A DNA stretch of 64,000 nucleotides, taken from assembly GCF_007992115.1 (NCBI RefSeq), contig NZ_BJZQ01000003.1, positions 1 to 64,000 on the forward strand, read 5' to 3'. This stretch comes from Aeromicrobium flavum (GTDB taxonomy: Bacteria > Actinomycetota > Actinomycetes > Propionibacteriales > Nocardioidaceae). Each line of letters opens with the position of its first letter. Position 1 is the stretch's first letter. The notes under the pieces were generated by a model that did not search any database, was not told the origin of the DNA, and saw only the letters and a program-made list of their open reading frames with translations. This document shows, one piece after another, positions 49,781-58,419 of the stretch. The position numbers and the translations under genes were made by a program.

Positions 49781-49820
49781 ACGACGAACGGCCCGGGCGG
49801 GTGCCCGGGCCGTTCGTCGT
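49781..49820. terminator. 18-bp perfect hairpin between phoU and the lpqE-like gene
   Basis: Arms 49781-49798 and 49803-49820 pair perfectly around GGGT. The outer part is ACGACGAACG / CGTTCGTCGT. It lies between convergent stops, so it can terminate both transcripts. Confidence 0.88.
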
Positions 49821-49836
49821 CGTTCGCGGTGTCGCG

Positions 49837-50397
49837 TCACTGCGAGGGAGGCGAGGTGTCCTCGTCGTCGCTGTCCGTCTCGGGCTCGGCCGGAGCGGAC
49901 TCCTCCTCCGCCGCCTGCGCCGTGGCGCTGGGGGAGGGGCGCTTGGCCACGCTCTCGTACATGCTCGTGCGGCCCACGACCGGCACCTCGACGCTGGCGT
50001 CGCCGCCTGGGGTGGCCGCGAAGCTGATGGTGACGTAGGCGCCCTCGGCGACCTCGTCGCCCTTGACGACGATCTCGCCCGCGGGGCCGAGGGTGAGCAG
50101 CGTGTCGGCCTTGAGCTGGATGGGGCGCGCGAGCTTCTTCGCGGCGCCGTCGACCGAGACCGACTCGATGGTCTGGTCCTCGTCGGCCAGCAGCGCACCG
50201 GAGAAGGTGGCGGTGCCGTCGCCGTTGTCGACGAACAGTCCGTTGTGGACCTCGACCGGGCCGTGGCGCAGGTTCGACCCGACGGCGGCCTGGTACTGCT
50301 GGTTGGTCTGGGCGCCGAAGCTCGTGCCGCACGCGGAGAGCGCGAACGGGGCGGTGAGGGCCAGGGCGATGGCGGCGATGGTTCGTCGTGTGCTCAC
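49837..50397 (-). CDS. LpqE-like lipoprotein
   Basis: A 186-aa lipoprotein. The signal peptide ends in the lipobox LSAC near residue 23. A beta-rich domain resembling copper-chaperone-like (PCuAC/DUF461) folds follows, then an acidic Pro/Ser/Glu tail. No Met/His copper cluster is obvious. In Mycobacterium the lipoprotein lpqE is likewise divergent from carD, which supports the name. The GTG start is 6 nt after TACCAT (minus strand). Function unknown. Confidence 0.75.
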   Translation of the reverse strand: MSTRRTIAAIALALTAPFALSACGTSFGAQTNQQYQAAVGSNLRHGPVEVHNGLFVDNGDGTATFSGALLADEDQTIESVSVDGAAKKLARPIQLKADTLLTLGPAGEIVVKGDEVAEGAYVTISFAATPGGDASVEVPVVGRTSMYESVAKRPSPSATAQAAEEESAPAEPETDSDDEDTSPPSQ

Positions 50398-50458
50398 GCT
50401 GGCATGGTATCCGGGACGGCCGCGGACGAAGGCAGGCAGGGTACTCGTCCCCTTCTGT

Positions 50459-50464
50459 TATTCT
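50459..50464 (+). promoter_or_regulatory. Candidate -10 element of carD
   Basis: TATTCT lies 26 nt before the carD ATG, leaving a short leader with an AGGAAAGG ribosome site. carD is therefore one of the genes here that is not leaderless. No clear -35 is seen. Confidence 0.45.
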
Positions 50465-50490
50465 GGTCACCTAGGAAAGGTGCGTCATCC

Positions 50491-50976
50491 ATGGCTTTCT
50501 CTGTCGGCGAAACCGTTGTCTACCCGAATCACGGGGCTGCGGTGATCGAAGACATCGAGGTCCGGACCATCAAGGGTGAGGACCGCGCGTACCTCGTTCT
50601 CCGGATCATCGCTCAGAACGATCTGGTCGTGCGCGTGCCGGCCGACAACGTCGACCTGGTGGGGGTGCGCGACGTGGTCGACGAAGCGGGGCTGGAGAAG
50701 GTGTTCAGCGTGCTTCGTGCCGAGCACGTCGAAGAGCCCACCAACTGGTCCCGGCGTTACAAGGCGAACCTGGAGAAGCTGCACTCCGGTGACGTCCTCA
50801 AGGTGGCCGAGGTCGTCCGCGACCTGTGGCGCCGTGATCACGAGCGCGGCCTCTCGGCCGGCGAGAAGCGGATGCTGGCCAAGGCGCGCCAGATCCTCGT
50901 CTCCGAGCTCGCGCTTGCCGAGAACACGAACGAGGACAAGGCCGAGACCCGTCTCGACGAGGTCCTCGCCTCCTGA
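50491..50976 (+). CDS. carD: RNA polymerase-binding transcription factor CarD
   Basis: A 161-aa essential regulator that binds the RNA polymerase beta subunit and stabilises open complexes at housekeeping and rRNA promoters. It has the N-terminal Tudor-like RNAP-interaction domain ([21 protein letters not shown]) and a C-terminal helical domain ([32 protein letters not shown]) with the conserved Trp. Length equals the mycobacterial protein (162 aa). A leader with AGGAAAGG precedes ATG 50491, and a strong hairpin follows the stop. Confidence 0.95.
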   Translation: MAFSVGETVVYPNHGAAVIEDIEVRTIKGEDRAYLVLRIIAQNDLVVRVPADNVDLVGVRDVVDEAGLEKVFSVLRAEHVEEPTNWSRRYKANLEKLHSGDVLKVAEVVRDLWRRDHERGLSAGEKRMLAKARQILVSELALAENTNEDKAETRLDEVLAS

Positions 50977-50987
50977 CCGCAGCACTC

Positions 50988-51023
50988 ACGACGAACGCCC
51001 GGCTCCGGCCGGGCGTTCGTCGT
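50988..51023. terminator. 16-bp perfect hairpin after carD
   Basis: Arms 50988-51003 and 51008-51023 pair perfectly around TCCG. The outer ACGACGAACG / CGTTCGTCGT is identical to the hairpin at 49781-49820. It separates carD from a convergent TetR gene. Confidence 0.88.
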
Positions 51024-51036
51024 CTGTGGGGGGCGG

Positions 51037-51633
51037 TCACCACCAGGCCAGGCCCAGGGCGACGAGGTCCTCGACCAGCTGGTCGCGCGTCAGCGGCGGG
51101 TCGTCGTCGAGCACGAAGCGCACCGCGAGCGACTCCACCGCCAGCACGATGAGCCACGACGCCCGCGCGGGGTCGCGGCGTCGGTCGCCGGCGGGCATGC
51201 GCCCGCCGAGGTAGGCGCGCAGCACGTCGCGGACGCGACGCTCGAGGCCCAGTCGGTCGTCGAGGTGGCGCGACGCCGGCAGCTCCTGCCAGACCACGCG
51301 CAGCAGCGTCGCGTCGCGCTCGAGCGCGCTGAGCAGTGCCACGGCCGTCGTCCGGGCCATGGCCTGGGGGTCCTCGTGGACGTGGTCGACCAGCGCCGCC
51401 ACGACGTCCTCGGCCAGCCGGTCGACGTAGCGGGCGGTGACCTCCTCCACGATCGAGGCCTTGTCCGGGAAGTACTGATACAGCGACCCGGGGCTGACGC
51501 CGGCTCGATCGGCGACCCGGTTGGTGGTGAGGCGGTCGTAGCCGTCGGCGACCAGGACGTCGCGCGCCGCGTCGACGATCCGGTCGACCATGTCGCGCGA
51601 CCGTTGCTGACGGGGCTGCTTGCGAAGGGCCAT
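51037..51633 (-). CDS. TetR/AcrR family transcriptional regulator
   Basis: A 198-aa repressor-type protein. The HTH spans about residues 15-60 (LTTNRVADRAGVSPGSLYQYF), and the ligand domain is helical with unknown specificity. The ATG is 7 nt after TACAAT on the minus strand. The 44-nt gap to the divergent MpaB gene contains CGAG-N6-CTCG (51649-51662) as a weak operator candidate, so it probably controls that oxygenase and itself. The pair sits where ispD is usually found. Confidence 0.88.
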   Translation of the reverse strand: MALRKQPRQQRSRDMVDRIVDAARDVLVADGYDRLTTNRVADRAGVSPGSLYQYFPDKASIVEEVTARYVDRLAEDVVAALVDHVHEDPQAMARTTAVALLSALERDATLLRVVWQELPASRHLDDRLGLERRVRDVLRAYLGGRMPAGDRRRDPARASWLIVLAVESLAVRFVLDDDPPLTRDQLVEDLVALGLAWW

Positions 51634-51677
51634 GACGCGAATTGTATGCGAGTAAATGCTCGTGTCAGGCTCGACGC

Positions 51678-52865
51678 ATGACGAAGCTGCAGAGCTACCC
51701 CACGCGGTTCCGCGCGGGCGGGGAGCGCAACACCCGGCTGGGCCGACCGCTCAAAGTGTTCGCCGGGGTGCGCGAGGTCGACGAGGTGCTCATGGCGCGG
51801 ATCGGGCGGGGGTTCACCCAGCGCGACGAGGTGGGTGCCGCGTTGGCCGAGGCCATGCGGCTCGCGCCGGGTGACCCCGAGCGCGTGACGATGGCGCAGT
51901 TCCGTGCCGCGCTGGAGCAGGGCGTGCCCGCGGACGCGCCCGCGGCGCTCGCTGAGTTCTTCGCGGTCGTGCTGCGGGAGCCGGACTGGCTCGACCGCGA
52001 TCTCGTCGACGAGGGCGCCCGCGTGTTCCGCCGCTTCGGCCGCAACGCCGCGGACGTGCTGCTGCAGTTGTCGCTGATCGGCGGCTACCGCTTCGGCGGT
52101 CCGCCCGACCTGCTGGTCGCGACCGGCGGGCTCTCGGGGTCGAGCACCCGGCGCCGCCTGGCCGAGACGCAGTCCTGGGCGGTCGCCGTCACCACCCCCG
52201 GCGAGCTGATCCCGCACGGTGCGGGCTGGCGCGCGACGGTGCACGTCCGGGCCATGCACGCCCTCGTGAACCACGCCTTCGAGCCGCGCTGGGACATCGG
52301 TCGCTGGGGACTGCCGATCAACCAGGCCGACCAGGCCGGCACTCTCGGCCTGTTCGACGGCGCGGTGCTGATCGGCGTGAAGGCGCTGGGCGTGCCGGTC
52401 AGTCGGCGGGAGTCGCGCGCGGTGATGCACCTGTGGAAGTACGTCGGTTGGCTCATGGGGGTCGACGACGCGTGGCTGGTCGACTCCGAACGCGAGCGAC
52501 AGCGCATCAACTACCACGTGGTGCTGGCGCAGGAAGGGATCACGGAGGCCGGACCACAGCTCGCGCAGGACATCATCGCGGTGCTGGGCACCCTGCCGCA
52601 CGGCCGCTGGAAGACCGAGCGGAACCTCAGCATGCTCAGTTTGTTCCTGGGCCGCGAGAGCATGCGCGAGCTGGGATTGCCGTGGCGCCCGGCGTGGGCG
52701 CACCTGGTGCTGTGGGGCGCGAACACGATGCGACACCGGGTGCTGGGCCGACTGCCCGGAGGGCGTGAACGGCTCGAAGTCGCAGGGGCGCGGGTGGCGC
52801 AGAAGATCCTCGGCGAGTACTACGGCTCGGACGACGACCGCGCCGTCGCCGACCTGCCGGCCTGA
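51678..52865 (+). CDS. MpaB/DUF2236-type oxygenase
   Basis: A 395-aa protein of the MpaB (rubber oxygenase/DUF2236) superfamily, probably a heme b protein. RFGGPPDLLVATGGLSGSSTRRRL and RATVHVRAMHALVNH supply the conserved Arg/His positions, and the C-terminal HLWKYVGWLMGVDDAWL segment is typical. The substrate is unknown; TetR-linked members are usually single-gene detox or lipid oxidation units. ATG 51678 is 6 nt after CAGGCT; an earlier ATG at 51642 lies in the regulatory gap. Confidence 0.82.
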   Translation: MTKLQSYPTRFRAGGERNTRLGRPLKVFAGVREVDEVLMARIGRGFTQRDEVGAALAEAMRLAPGDPERVTMAQFRAALEQGVPADAPAALAEFFAVVLREPDWLDRDLVDEGARVFRRFGRNAADVLLQLSLIGGYRFGGPPDLLVATGGLSGSSTRRRLAETQSWAVAVTTPGELIPHGAGWRATVHVRAMHALVNHAFEPRWDIGRWGLPINQADQAGTLGLFDGAVLIGVKALGVPVSRRESRAVMHLWKYVGWLMGVDDAWLVDSERERQRINYHVVLAQEGITEAGPQLAQDIIAVLGTLPHGRWKTERNLSMLSLFLGRESMRELGLPWRPAWAHLVLWGANTMRHRVLGRLPGGRERLEVAGARVAQKILGEYYGSDDDRAVADLPA

Positions 52866-52893
52866 GCGACTGCTCCGCTCCGGCGCCCCCGCT

Positions 52894-52956
52894 CCACTTT
52901 TGGTCCCCGATCCACGCGTCGAGGCGGATCCGAGGTGGATCCGGGACCAAAAGTGG
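52894..52956. repeat. 63-nt inverted repeat, family A copy 2
   Basis: Arms 52894-52915 and 52935-52956 pair at 21 of 22 positions around a 19-nt loop, between the convergent genes MpaB and ispF. Total length and outer ends are identical to the copy at 674-736. The inner stem bases differ but remain paired. Confidence 0.75.
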
Positions 52957-52959
52957 GAC

Positions 52960-53433
52960 TCAGGCCAGGACGAGGGCGACCGCGACGGCGGCGATGCCCT
53001 CGCCGCGGCCGGTGAGGCCGAGGCCGTCGGTGGTGGTGCCCGAGAGCGAGACCGGCGCGCCGATCGCGTCCGAGAGGACCGCGGTGGCCTCGTCGCGCCG
53101 GCCCGACAGCCGCGGCTCGTTGCCGATCAGCTGCACGCTGACGTTGCCGATCGACTGGCCGGACTCGCGGACGAGCTCGGCGGTTCCTCGGAGGAACTCC
53201 AGCCCCGGGGCGCCGGCGTAGCGCGGGTCCGCCGTGCCGAAGCGCGACCCGATGTCGCCCAGGCCCGCGGCGGTCAGGACGGCGTCGACCATCGCGTGCG
53301 CGACGCAGTCGCCGTCGGAATGGCCCTCGAGCCCGCGCGGGGCGTCGGGCCAGTGCAGCCCGGCGACCCACAGGGGCCGGCCCTCGACGAGTCGGTGGAC
53401 GTCGGTGCCGATGCCGATCCGCGGAACGCTCAC
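52960..53433 (-). CDS. ispF: 2-C-methyl-D-erythritol 2,4-cyclodiphosphate synthase
   Basis: MEP-pathway enzyme making the cyclic diphosphate precursor of isoprenoids. The 157-aa product has the metal-binding [10 protein letters not shown] (Asp/His), [17 protein letters not shown], the [11 protein letters not shown] and [17 protein letters not shown] signatures. Start GTG 53433 is 6 nt after TAGGGT (minus strand). Usually ispD is fused to or beside ispF, between carD and cysS; here it is absent from the window. Confidence 0.95.
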   Translation of the reverse strand: MSVPRIGIGTDVHRLVEGRPLWVAGLHWPDAPRGLEGHSDGDCVAHAMVDAVLTAAGLGDIGSRFGTADPRYAGAPGLEFLRGTAELVRESGQSIGNVSVQLIGNEPRLSGRRDEATAVLSDAIGAPVSLSGTTTDGLGLTGRGEGIAAVAVALVLA

Positions 53434-53452
53434 GCCTGAACCCTAGTGGGGA

Positions 53453-54601
53453 TCAGAACGCGAGCCGCTTGTTGCGCGGCGCGATGACGTACGTGACGCC
53501 ACCGCTGCCCTTGAGCCACGCGCGCTCGAACTGGGCGCGGTCGTAGACCCGGCGGACCTGGGCGTTGGTGCGGGCGGCGGGATCGTTCACGATGACGTCG
53601 CCGTCCTTCTCGAACCCGCGCACGACCATGAGGTGTCCCGGGGTCGAGCTGATCGGGGCTCCGCGCAGCTGGCCGCGCCCGAACGCGACCGACGCGATCA
53701 CGGGCACGCCCTTCTTGAGGTACGCCTCGATCTCACGCAGGTTCACGAGGCGGTGGACGACCGCGTCGGTGCTGTACATCGAGGCGTACGCGGTGTTGAA
53801 CGGCCACGTGCCGGTGCCCCGGTAGGCCGAGTCGTAGGAGTAGCGGGCGGCGTGGTCGACCCAGCGGTCGGCACCGGAGGCCCACGAGTAATCGGCGGCC
53901 TTCGGGCCCAGGCCGAAGTAGCGCAGCACCATCGAGGTCGAGGTGGGCGAGCACCAGGCCTCGCCACCGCCGCCGAACTGCGGGTAGTGACCGGTGTGGA
54001 TCATCTGCGACGACATCGGCACCTTGAGGTCGACCGTCCTCGTCATGGTCGTCCGCGAGGTCCCGGCCGACTTGGTGACGTAGGTGGACGAGACGCCCGA
54101 GACGGTGCGGACGATGGGGGACTTCGTCCGCGTCGTCCTCCGGGACGCGGAGACCTGGATCTGCCACTTCGAGAACGTGCGGCCGGCGGCGGCACGGACG
54201 ACGTCGGTGTCGACGCGGGCCAGGGCGTCGGCCTGCGTGCCGTAGGTGCGGCGGGCGCCACCGGCGAGGGCGTGGCGCCACTGGGCGACGGTCTTCCAGG
54301 ACGAGACCGTGGAACCGCTCGCGACCCGCACCTTGACCTTGAGGAACGTGCCCGACGGCATCCGCGTGACGTTCCACGAGGGGATGAGGGCTGTGCTCGC
54401 CTGCGGCGTCGCGACCCACGGGGAGCGCCAGCTCTTGGACCTCGACCCGGCCGGGATGACCAGCTTGGGCGTCCAGCGGGTCAGCTGCGGACGCGGGTGG
54501 GAGGCGGCCTCGGCGGGCGCGGACACCAGCGTGGGAGCGATCAGGGCGGACGTCAGCAGGGCGGTGAGCGCTGCCGCGACGGGGAAGAGTCGGCGGAACA
54601 C
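53453..54601 (-). CDS. Secreted C39-family (peptidase C39-like) protein
   Basis: A 382-aa exported protein. A signal peptide of about 30 residues ends near APAEAA. A beta-rich region (35-200) with Ser/Thr/Arg-rich strands follows, then a C39-type papain-fold domain: GGGGEAWCSPTSTSMVLRYFG has the catalytic Cys, GHLMVVRGFEKDG the His, and VIVNDPAA the Asp/Asn. It probably cleaves peptides or amide bonds outside the cell; the substrate is unknown. GTG 54601 is 6 nt after TACCCT (minus strand). A 7-bp inverted repeat, 54603-54609 with 54622-54628, overlaps that promoter. Confidence 0.8.
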   Translation of the reverse strand: MFRRLFPVAAALTALLTSALIAPTLVSAPAEAASHPRPQLTRWTPKLVIPAGSRSKSWRSPWVATPQASTALIPSWNVTRMPSGTFLKVKVRVASGSTVSSWKTVAQWRHALAGGARRTYGTQADALARVDTDVVRAAAGRTFSKWQIQVSASRRTTRTKSPIVRTVSGVSSTYVTKSAGTSRTTMTRTVDLKVPMSSQMIHTGHYPQFGGGGEAWCSPTSTSMVLRYFGLGPKAADYSWASGADRWVDHAARYSYDSAYRGTGTWPFNTAYASMYSTDAVVHRLVNLREIEAYLKKGVPVIASVAFGRGQLRGAPISSTPGHLMVVRGFEKDGDVIVNDPAARTNAQVRRVYDRAQFERAWLKGSGGVTYVIAPRNKRLAF

Positions 54602-54704
54602 CGCCTCAGGGTAGGTGAAAACTGAGGCCGGTGGTAGTGAAGTGATGCAGGGGCCCGGATTCGGCGCGGTCCTGCGAGGGCGCTGTGGCCGATACTCTTG
54701 ACCC

Positions 54705-56111
54705 GTGACGCTGCACCTGTATGACTCCGCCAGCCGTGAGCTGAGGCCGCTCGACCCCGTCGTGCCCGGCCGCGTCGGCATCTACCACTGCGGACTCACG
54801 GTGCAGGGCCCGCCGCACATCGGCCACATCCGCAAGGAGCTCGTCTTCGACGTGCTGCGCCGCTGGCTCGAGCGCTCGGGCCTCGAGGTCACGATCATCG
54901 CCAACGTCACCGACATCGACGACAAGATCCTCGCGAAGGGCCGCGAGCGCGGCGAGTCGTGGTTCGCCGTCGCGTACGAGAACGAGCGCGCCCTGCACGC
55001 CGCCTACGAGGTCCTGGGCTGCCGCCCGCCCACGTACGAGCCGCGCGCCACGGGCCACGTGCCCGAGATGATCGAGATGATCGAGGCGCTGATCGAGCGC
55101 GGTCACGCCTACCCGGCCACCGACGGCTCGGGCGACGTCTACTTCGACGTGCGGTCGTGGCCCGACTACGGCGAGCTGTCCAACCAGCGCATCGACGACA
55201 TGCAAGCCGCGCCCGACGCCCCGGCCGACGGCAAGCGCGATCCCCGCGACTTCGCCCTGTGGAAGGGCCGTAAGGACGACGAGCCCGAGTCCGCCTCCTG
55301 GCCCACCCCGTGGGGTCGCGGCCGCCCCGGCTGGCACCTCGAGTGCTCGGCGATGGCGGCGAAGTACCTCGGCACCGAGTTCGACATCCACGGCGGCGGT
55401 CTCGACCTGCGCTTCCCGCACCACGAGAACGAGCTGGCCCAGTCGCGCGCCGCGGGCCAGGCGTTCGCCCGGGTGTGGATGCACAACGCGATGCTCAACC
55501 TCGGCAACTCCAAGATGAGCAAGAGCGTCGGCAACACGCTGACCGTCGCCGAGGTCGTGAAGCGCGTCCCGGCCATCGCCCTGCGCTACTACCTCATCGC
55601 CGCGCACTACCGCTCGATCATCGAGTTCAGCGAGCAGTCCCTGGCCGAGGCGGCCACCGCCTTCGAGCGGATCGAGGGCTTCTGCCTGCGCGCCGCCGAG
55701 CTGGTCGGGGCCGGCGAGCCGGGCGACGTGCCCGCCGACTTCGCCGCCGCGATGGACGACGACCTCTCGGTGCCGGCCGCGCTCGCGGTGCTGCAGGCCA
55801 CCATCGGCGAGGGCAACCGGCTGGTGGCCGACGGCGCCTCGGTAGCCCTCGCCGACACGCTCGCGTCGGCCCGGGCGATGCTGGACGTGCTCGGTCTCGA
55901 CCCGCTCACCTGGGCGACGCAGGGCGAGTCGTCCGCGACCGCCGACGCGCTGGGCCAGCTGGTCGACGCGCTGGTGGCCGCGCGCGCCGAGGCCAAGGCC
56001 GCCAAGGACTGGAACCGCGCGGACGAGTTGCGCGATCAACTGACTGCTGCGGGGATCGAACTCGAGGACACGCCCTCGGGGACCCGCTGGAACCTGAAGG
56101 GTGGCCACTGA
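54705..56111 (+). CDS. cysS: Cysteinyl-tRNA synthetase
   Basis: Charges tRNA-Cys. The 468-aa class I synthetase has the zinc-Cys [19 protein letters not shown] with the HIGH motif, [18 protein letters not shown], and KMSKS in [10 protein letters not shown], then an anticodon-binding helical domain. The GTG start is 6 nt after TACTCT (54693-54698). The stop shares its last base with the rlmB start (TGATG), so the two are coupled, as in most actinobacteria. Confidence 0.96.
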   Translation: MTLHLYDSASRELRPLDPVVPGRVGIYHCGLTVQGPPHIGHIRKELVFDVLRRWLERSGLEVTIIANVTDIDDKILAKGRERGESWFAVAYENERALHAAYEVLGCRPPTYEPRATGHVPEMIEMIEALIERGHAYPATDGSGDVYFDVRSWPDYGELSNQRIDDMQAAPDAPADGKRDPRDFALWKGRKDDEPESASWPTPWGRGRPGWHLECSAMAAKYLGTEFDIHGGGLDLRFPHHENELAQSRAAGQAFARVWMHNAMLNLGNSKMSKSVGNTLTVAEVVKRVPAIALRYYLIAAHYRSIIEFSEQSLAEAATAFERIEGFCLRAAELVGAGEPGDVPADFAAAMDDDLSVPAALAVLQATIGEGNRLVADGASVALADTLASARAMLDVLGLDPLTWATQGESSATADALGQLVDALVAARAEAKAAKDWNRADELRDQLTAAGIELEDTPSGTRWNLKGGH

Positions 56112-57055
56112 TGGCCGGCAACAGCAAGCGCAAGGGCGCGATCAAGAAGACGGGCAAGGGCAACCCCACCGCGGGCTCGGGCGGCCGTCGCCGCCAGGGG
56201 CTCGAGGGCAAGGGGCCGACGCCGCGCGCGGAGGATCGTCCCAACCACAAGAAGTACAAGATGGCCCAGGCAGCCGACAAGCGTCAGTCGAGCCGGCCCA
56301 AGCGCCGCAACGACGAGGGCCCGGAGCTGGTCGTCGGCCGCAACTCGGTCGTCGAGCTGTTGCGCGCCAACGTGCCGGTCCTGTCGCTGCAGATCGCCGA
56401 GGGCATCGACCGTGACGACCGCGTGCGCGAGATCTTCCAGCTCGCCGCCGACCGCCACGTGCCGCTGCTCGAGGTCGCCCGCGTCGAGCTCGACCGCATC
56501 ACGTCCGGTGCGGTGCACCAGGGCGTCGCCGCGAAGCTCGAGGCCTACGACTACGCCGACGCCGACGAGCTGCTCGACCTCGCCGCCGAGCGCGGCGAGC
56601 CGGCCCTGATCGTCATCCTCGACGGCATCACCGACCCCCGGAACCTGGGCGCCATCGTCCGCTCGGCGGCGGGCTTCGGCGTGCACGGCGTCGTGATCCC
56701 CGAGCGTCGCGCCGCCCACATGACGGCGGCGGCGTGGAAGACCTCGGCCGGCGCGGCGGCGCGGGTGCCGGTGGCCCGCACCACCAACCTGACCCGCCAG
56801 ATCAAGGCGTACCAGGAGGCCGGCCTCATGGTGATCGGCCTCGCGGCCGACGGCGATGTCGCGCTGCCCGACACCGACCTGCTCGACGGTCCGCTCGCGG
56901 TCGTCATCGGCAGCGAGGGCAAGGGCCTGTCGCGCCTTGTCGGCGAGACGTGCGACCAGCTCGTCTCGATCCCGATGTCGTCGTCCCTCGAGTCGCTCAA
57001 CGCCGGCGTCGCCGCGGGCATCACCCTCTACGCGATCAGCCAGGTCCGCGCCTGA
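56111..57055 (+). CDS. rlmB: 23S rRNA (guanosine-2'-O)-methyltransferase RlmB-type
   Basis: SPOUT-class enzyme methylating a guanosine ribose in the 23S rRNA peptidyl-transferase region. The 314-aa protein begins with a basic, Gly/Lys-rich extension of about 65 residues, usual in actinobacteria. A substrate-binding domain (VVGRNSVVELLRA) and the knotted catalytic domain follow: LDGITDPRNLGAIVRSA, VIGSEGKGLSRL, IPMSSSLESLNAGVAAGI. Exact target position is inferred from the family. Confidence 0.92.
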   Translation: MAGNSKRKGAIKKTGKGNPTAGSGGRRRQGLEGKGPTPRAEDRPNHKKYKMAQAADKRQSSRPKRRNDEGPELVVGRNSVVELLRANVPVLSLQIAEGIDRDDRVREIFQLAADRHVPLLEVARVELDRITSGAVHQGVAAKLEAYDYADADELLDLAAERGEPALIVILDGITDPRNLGAIVRSAAGFGVHGVVIPERRAAHMTAAAWKTSAGAAARVPVARTTNLTRQIKAYQEAGLMVIGLAADGDVALPDTDLLDGPLAVVIGSEGKGLSRLVGETCDQLVSIPMSSSLESLNAGVAAGITLYAISQVRA

Positions 57056-57064
57056 GCCCGGGGG

Positions 57065-57132
57065 AGCGCTGAGCGTGACGTTCGCGGGGGCGACACGCCG
57101 TGAGGCACCCCGCAAACGTCACTGCCAGCGCT
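57065..57132. repeat. Inverted repeat, family B copy 2 (convergent gap rlmB/oxidase)
   Basis: Arms 57065-57091 and 57105-57132 are near-complementary with two small bulges around a 13-nt loop. The left arm, the loop CGACACGCCGTGA and the right-arm AACGTCACT...CCAGCGCTTCCT match the copy at 47110-47173. The gap between the two stop codons is again exactly 80 nt. Confidence 0.75.
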
Positions 57133-57135
57133 TCC

Positions 57136-58419
57136 TCAGCCGCCCAGGACCTGCCTCAGGTAGGCGTTGGTGAACTTGCGGGCGGGGTCGAGGCGGTCGC
57201 GGACGGCCACGAAGTCGTCGAAGCGCGGGTAGACCGTGCGGAAGTGGTCGGCGCCGAGGGTGTGCATCTTGCCCCAGTGCGGGCGGCCGCCGTGCGCGAC
57301 GAAGATGTCCTGCATCGCGGCGAAGTAGCGCGTGGGGTCGGTGCGGTGGAACTGGTGCACCGCGAGATACACGTTGTCGCGCTCGTACCCGGTCGACAGC
57401 CAGATGTCGTCGGCCGCCGTGAACCGCACCTCGACGGGGAACGAGACGTGCTCGCCGGACCGGTCGTACCACCGCCGCATCTCGGCGATGGCCTCGCCGG
57501 CGGCGGCCCGCGGCAGCGCGAACTCCGACTCGCGGAACCGCACGCGCCGCGGCGAGATGAAGACCTCGTGGGACGCGTCGGTGTACTCGCGAGCGCCGAG
57601 CAGTGACCCCGAGAGCTCGTTGATCCGCGGGACGAGTCGCGGCCGGCGCGCGGCGATCCGCTGCACGCGCTCGTAGACGGTGTTCGACAGGAGCTCGTCG
57701 TCGAGCAGGTGTCGCCAGCGCGGCAGTGGAGCGGGGGGCGTGCCCTCGGGGACGCGGTTGTTGCGCTTGGTCAGCGCCTTGTCGGTGTGCGGGAAGAAGT
57801 AGAACTCGAAGTGGTCGTTGCCGTCGACGAGGTCGTCGAGCCCGGTGAGCACGTCGGAGAGCGCCATCGGCTCCTCGCGGGCGTGCAGCAGGAACGCCGG
57901 GACGCACTGCAGGGTGACCTCGGTGACGATGCCCAGGGCGCCCAGGCCCACGCGGGCCGCGTCGAACAGCTCGTGGTCGCCGTCGATCTCCAGCACGGCC
58001 CCGTCGGCGGTGACCAGCTGCAGGGCGGCCACGGCCCGGGCGATCCCGAACAGCCGGGCGCCGGTGCCGTGCGTGCCGGTGGAGGTGGCGCCGGCGACGG
58101 ACTGCGGGTCGACGTCGCCCAGGTTGGGCAGGGCGAGGCCGAGGGCGGCCAGGCTCCGGTTCAGGTCGTGCAGCGAGATGCCCGCCTGGACCCGGACGAG
58201 CCCGGTGGTGGTGTCGGCGCTGAGGACCAGGTTCATCCGGTCGAGGTGCAGCAGCGCGCCCTCGGGCGCGGCGATCGGCGTGAACGAGTGGCCCGCGCCG
58301 ACGGCCTTCACCTGCGGGTGGGCCAGGACGAACGCGACCACCTCGTCGGTGGTGGCCGGGTGGCCGACGGCGGTGGGGTCGGCGCTGACGTTGCCGGCCC
58401 AGTTGGTCCAGGTGCTCAT
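57136..58419 (-). CDS. FAD-linked sugar-1,4-lactone oxidase (D-arabinono-1,4-lactone oxidase family)
   Basis: A 427-aa flavoenzyme of the ALO/gulonolactone oxidase family. The N-terminal FAD domain has VKAVGAGHSFTPIA, whose His is the usual covalent FAD site, and GATSTGTHGTG. The C-terminal ALO domain has the catalytic HWGK in GRPHWGKMHTLG. The substrate is a sugar acid lactone or a sugar alcohol. ATG 58419 overlaps the upstream PLP gene stop by 4 nt (ATGA), so the two form a two-gene operon. Confidence 0.87.
   Translation of the reverse strand: MSTWTNWAGNVSADPTAVGHPATTDEVVAFVLAHPQVKAVGAGHSFTPIAAPEGALLHLDRMNLVLSADTTTGLVRVQAGISLHDLNRSLAALGLALPNLGDVDPQSVAGATSTGTHGTGARLFGIARAVAALQLVTADGAVLEIDGDHELFDAARVGLGALGIVTEVTLQCVPAFLLHAREEPMALSDVLTGLDDLVDGNDHFEFYFFPHTDKALTKRNNRVPEGTPPAPLPRWRHLLDDELLSNTVYERVQRIAARRPRLVPRINELSGSLLGAREYTDASHEVFISPRRVRFRESEFALPRAAAGEAIAEMRRWYDRSGEHVSFPVEVRFTAADDIWLSTGYERDNVYLAVHQFHRTDPTRYFAAMQDIFVAHGGRPHWGKMHTLGADHFRTVYPRFDDFVAVRDRLDPARKFTNAYLRQVLGG

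Noticed and set aside
51649-51662. CGAG-N6-CTCG as a firm TetR operator
   Set aside because: Only 4-bp arms. It is suggestive in the TetR/MpaB gap but too weak to list as a feature.
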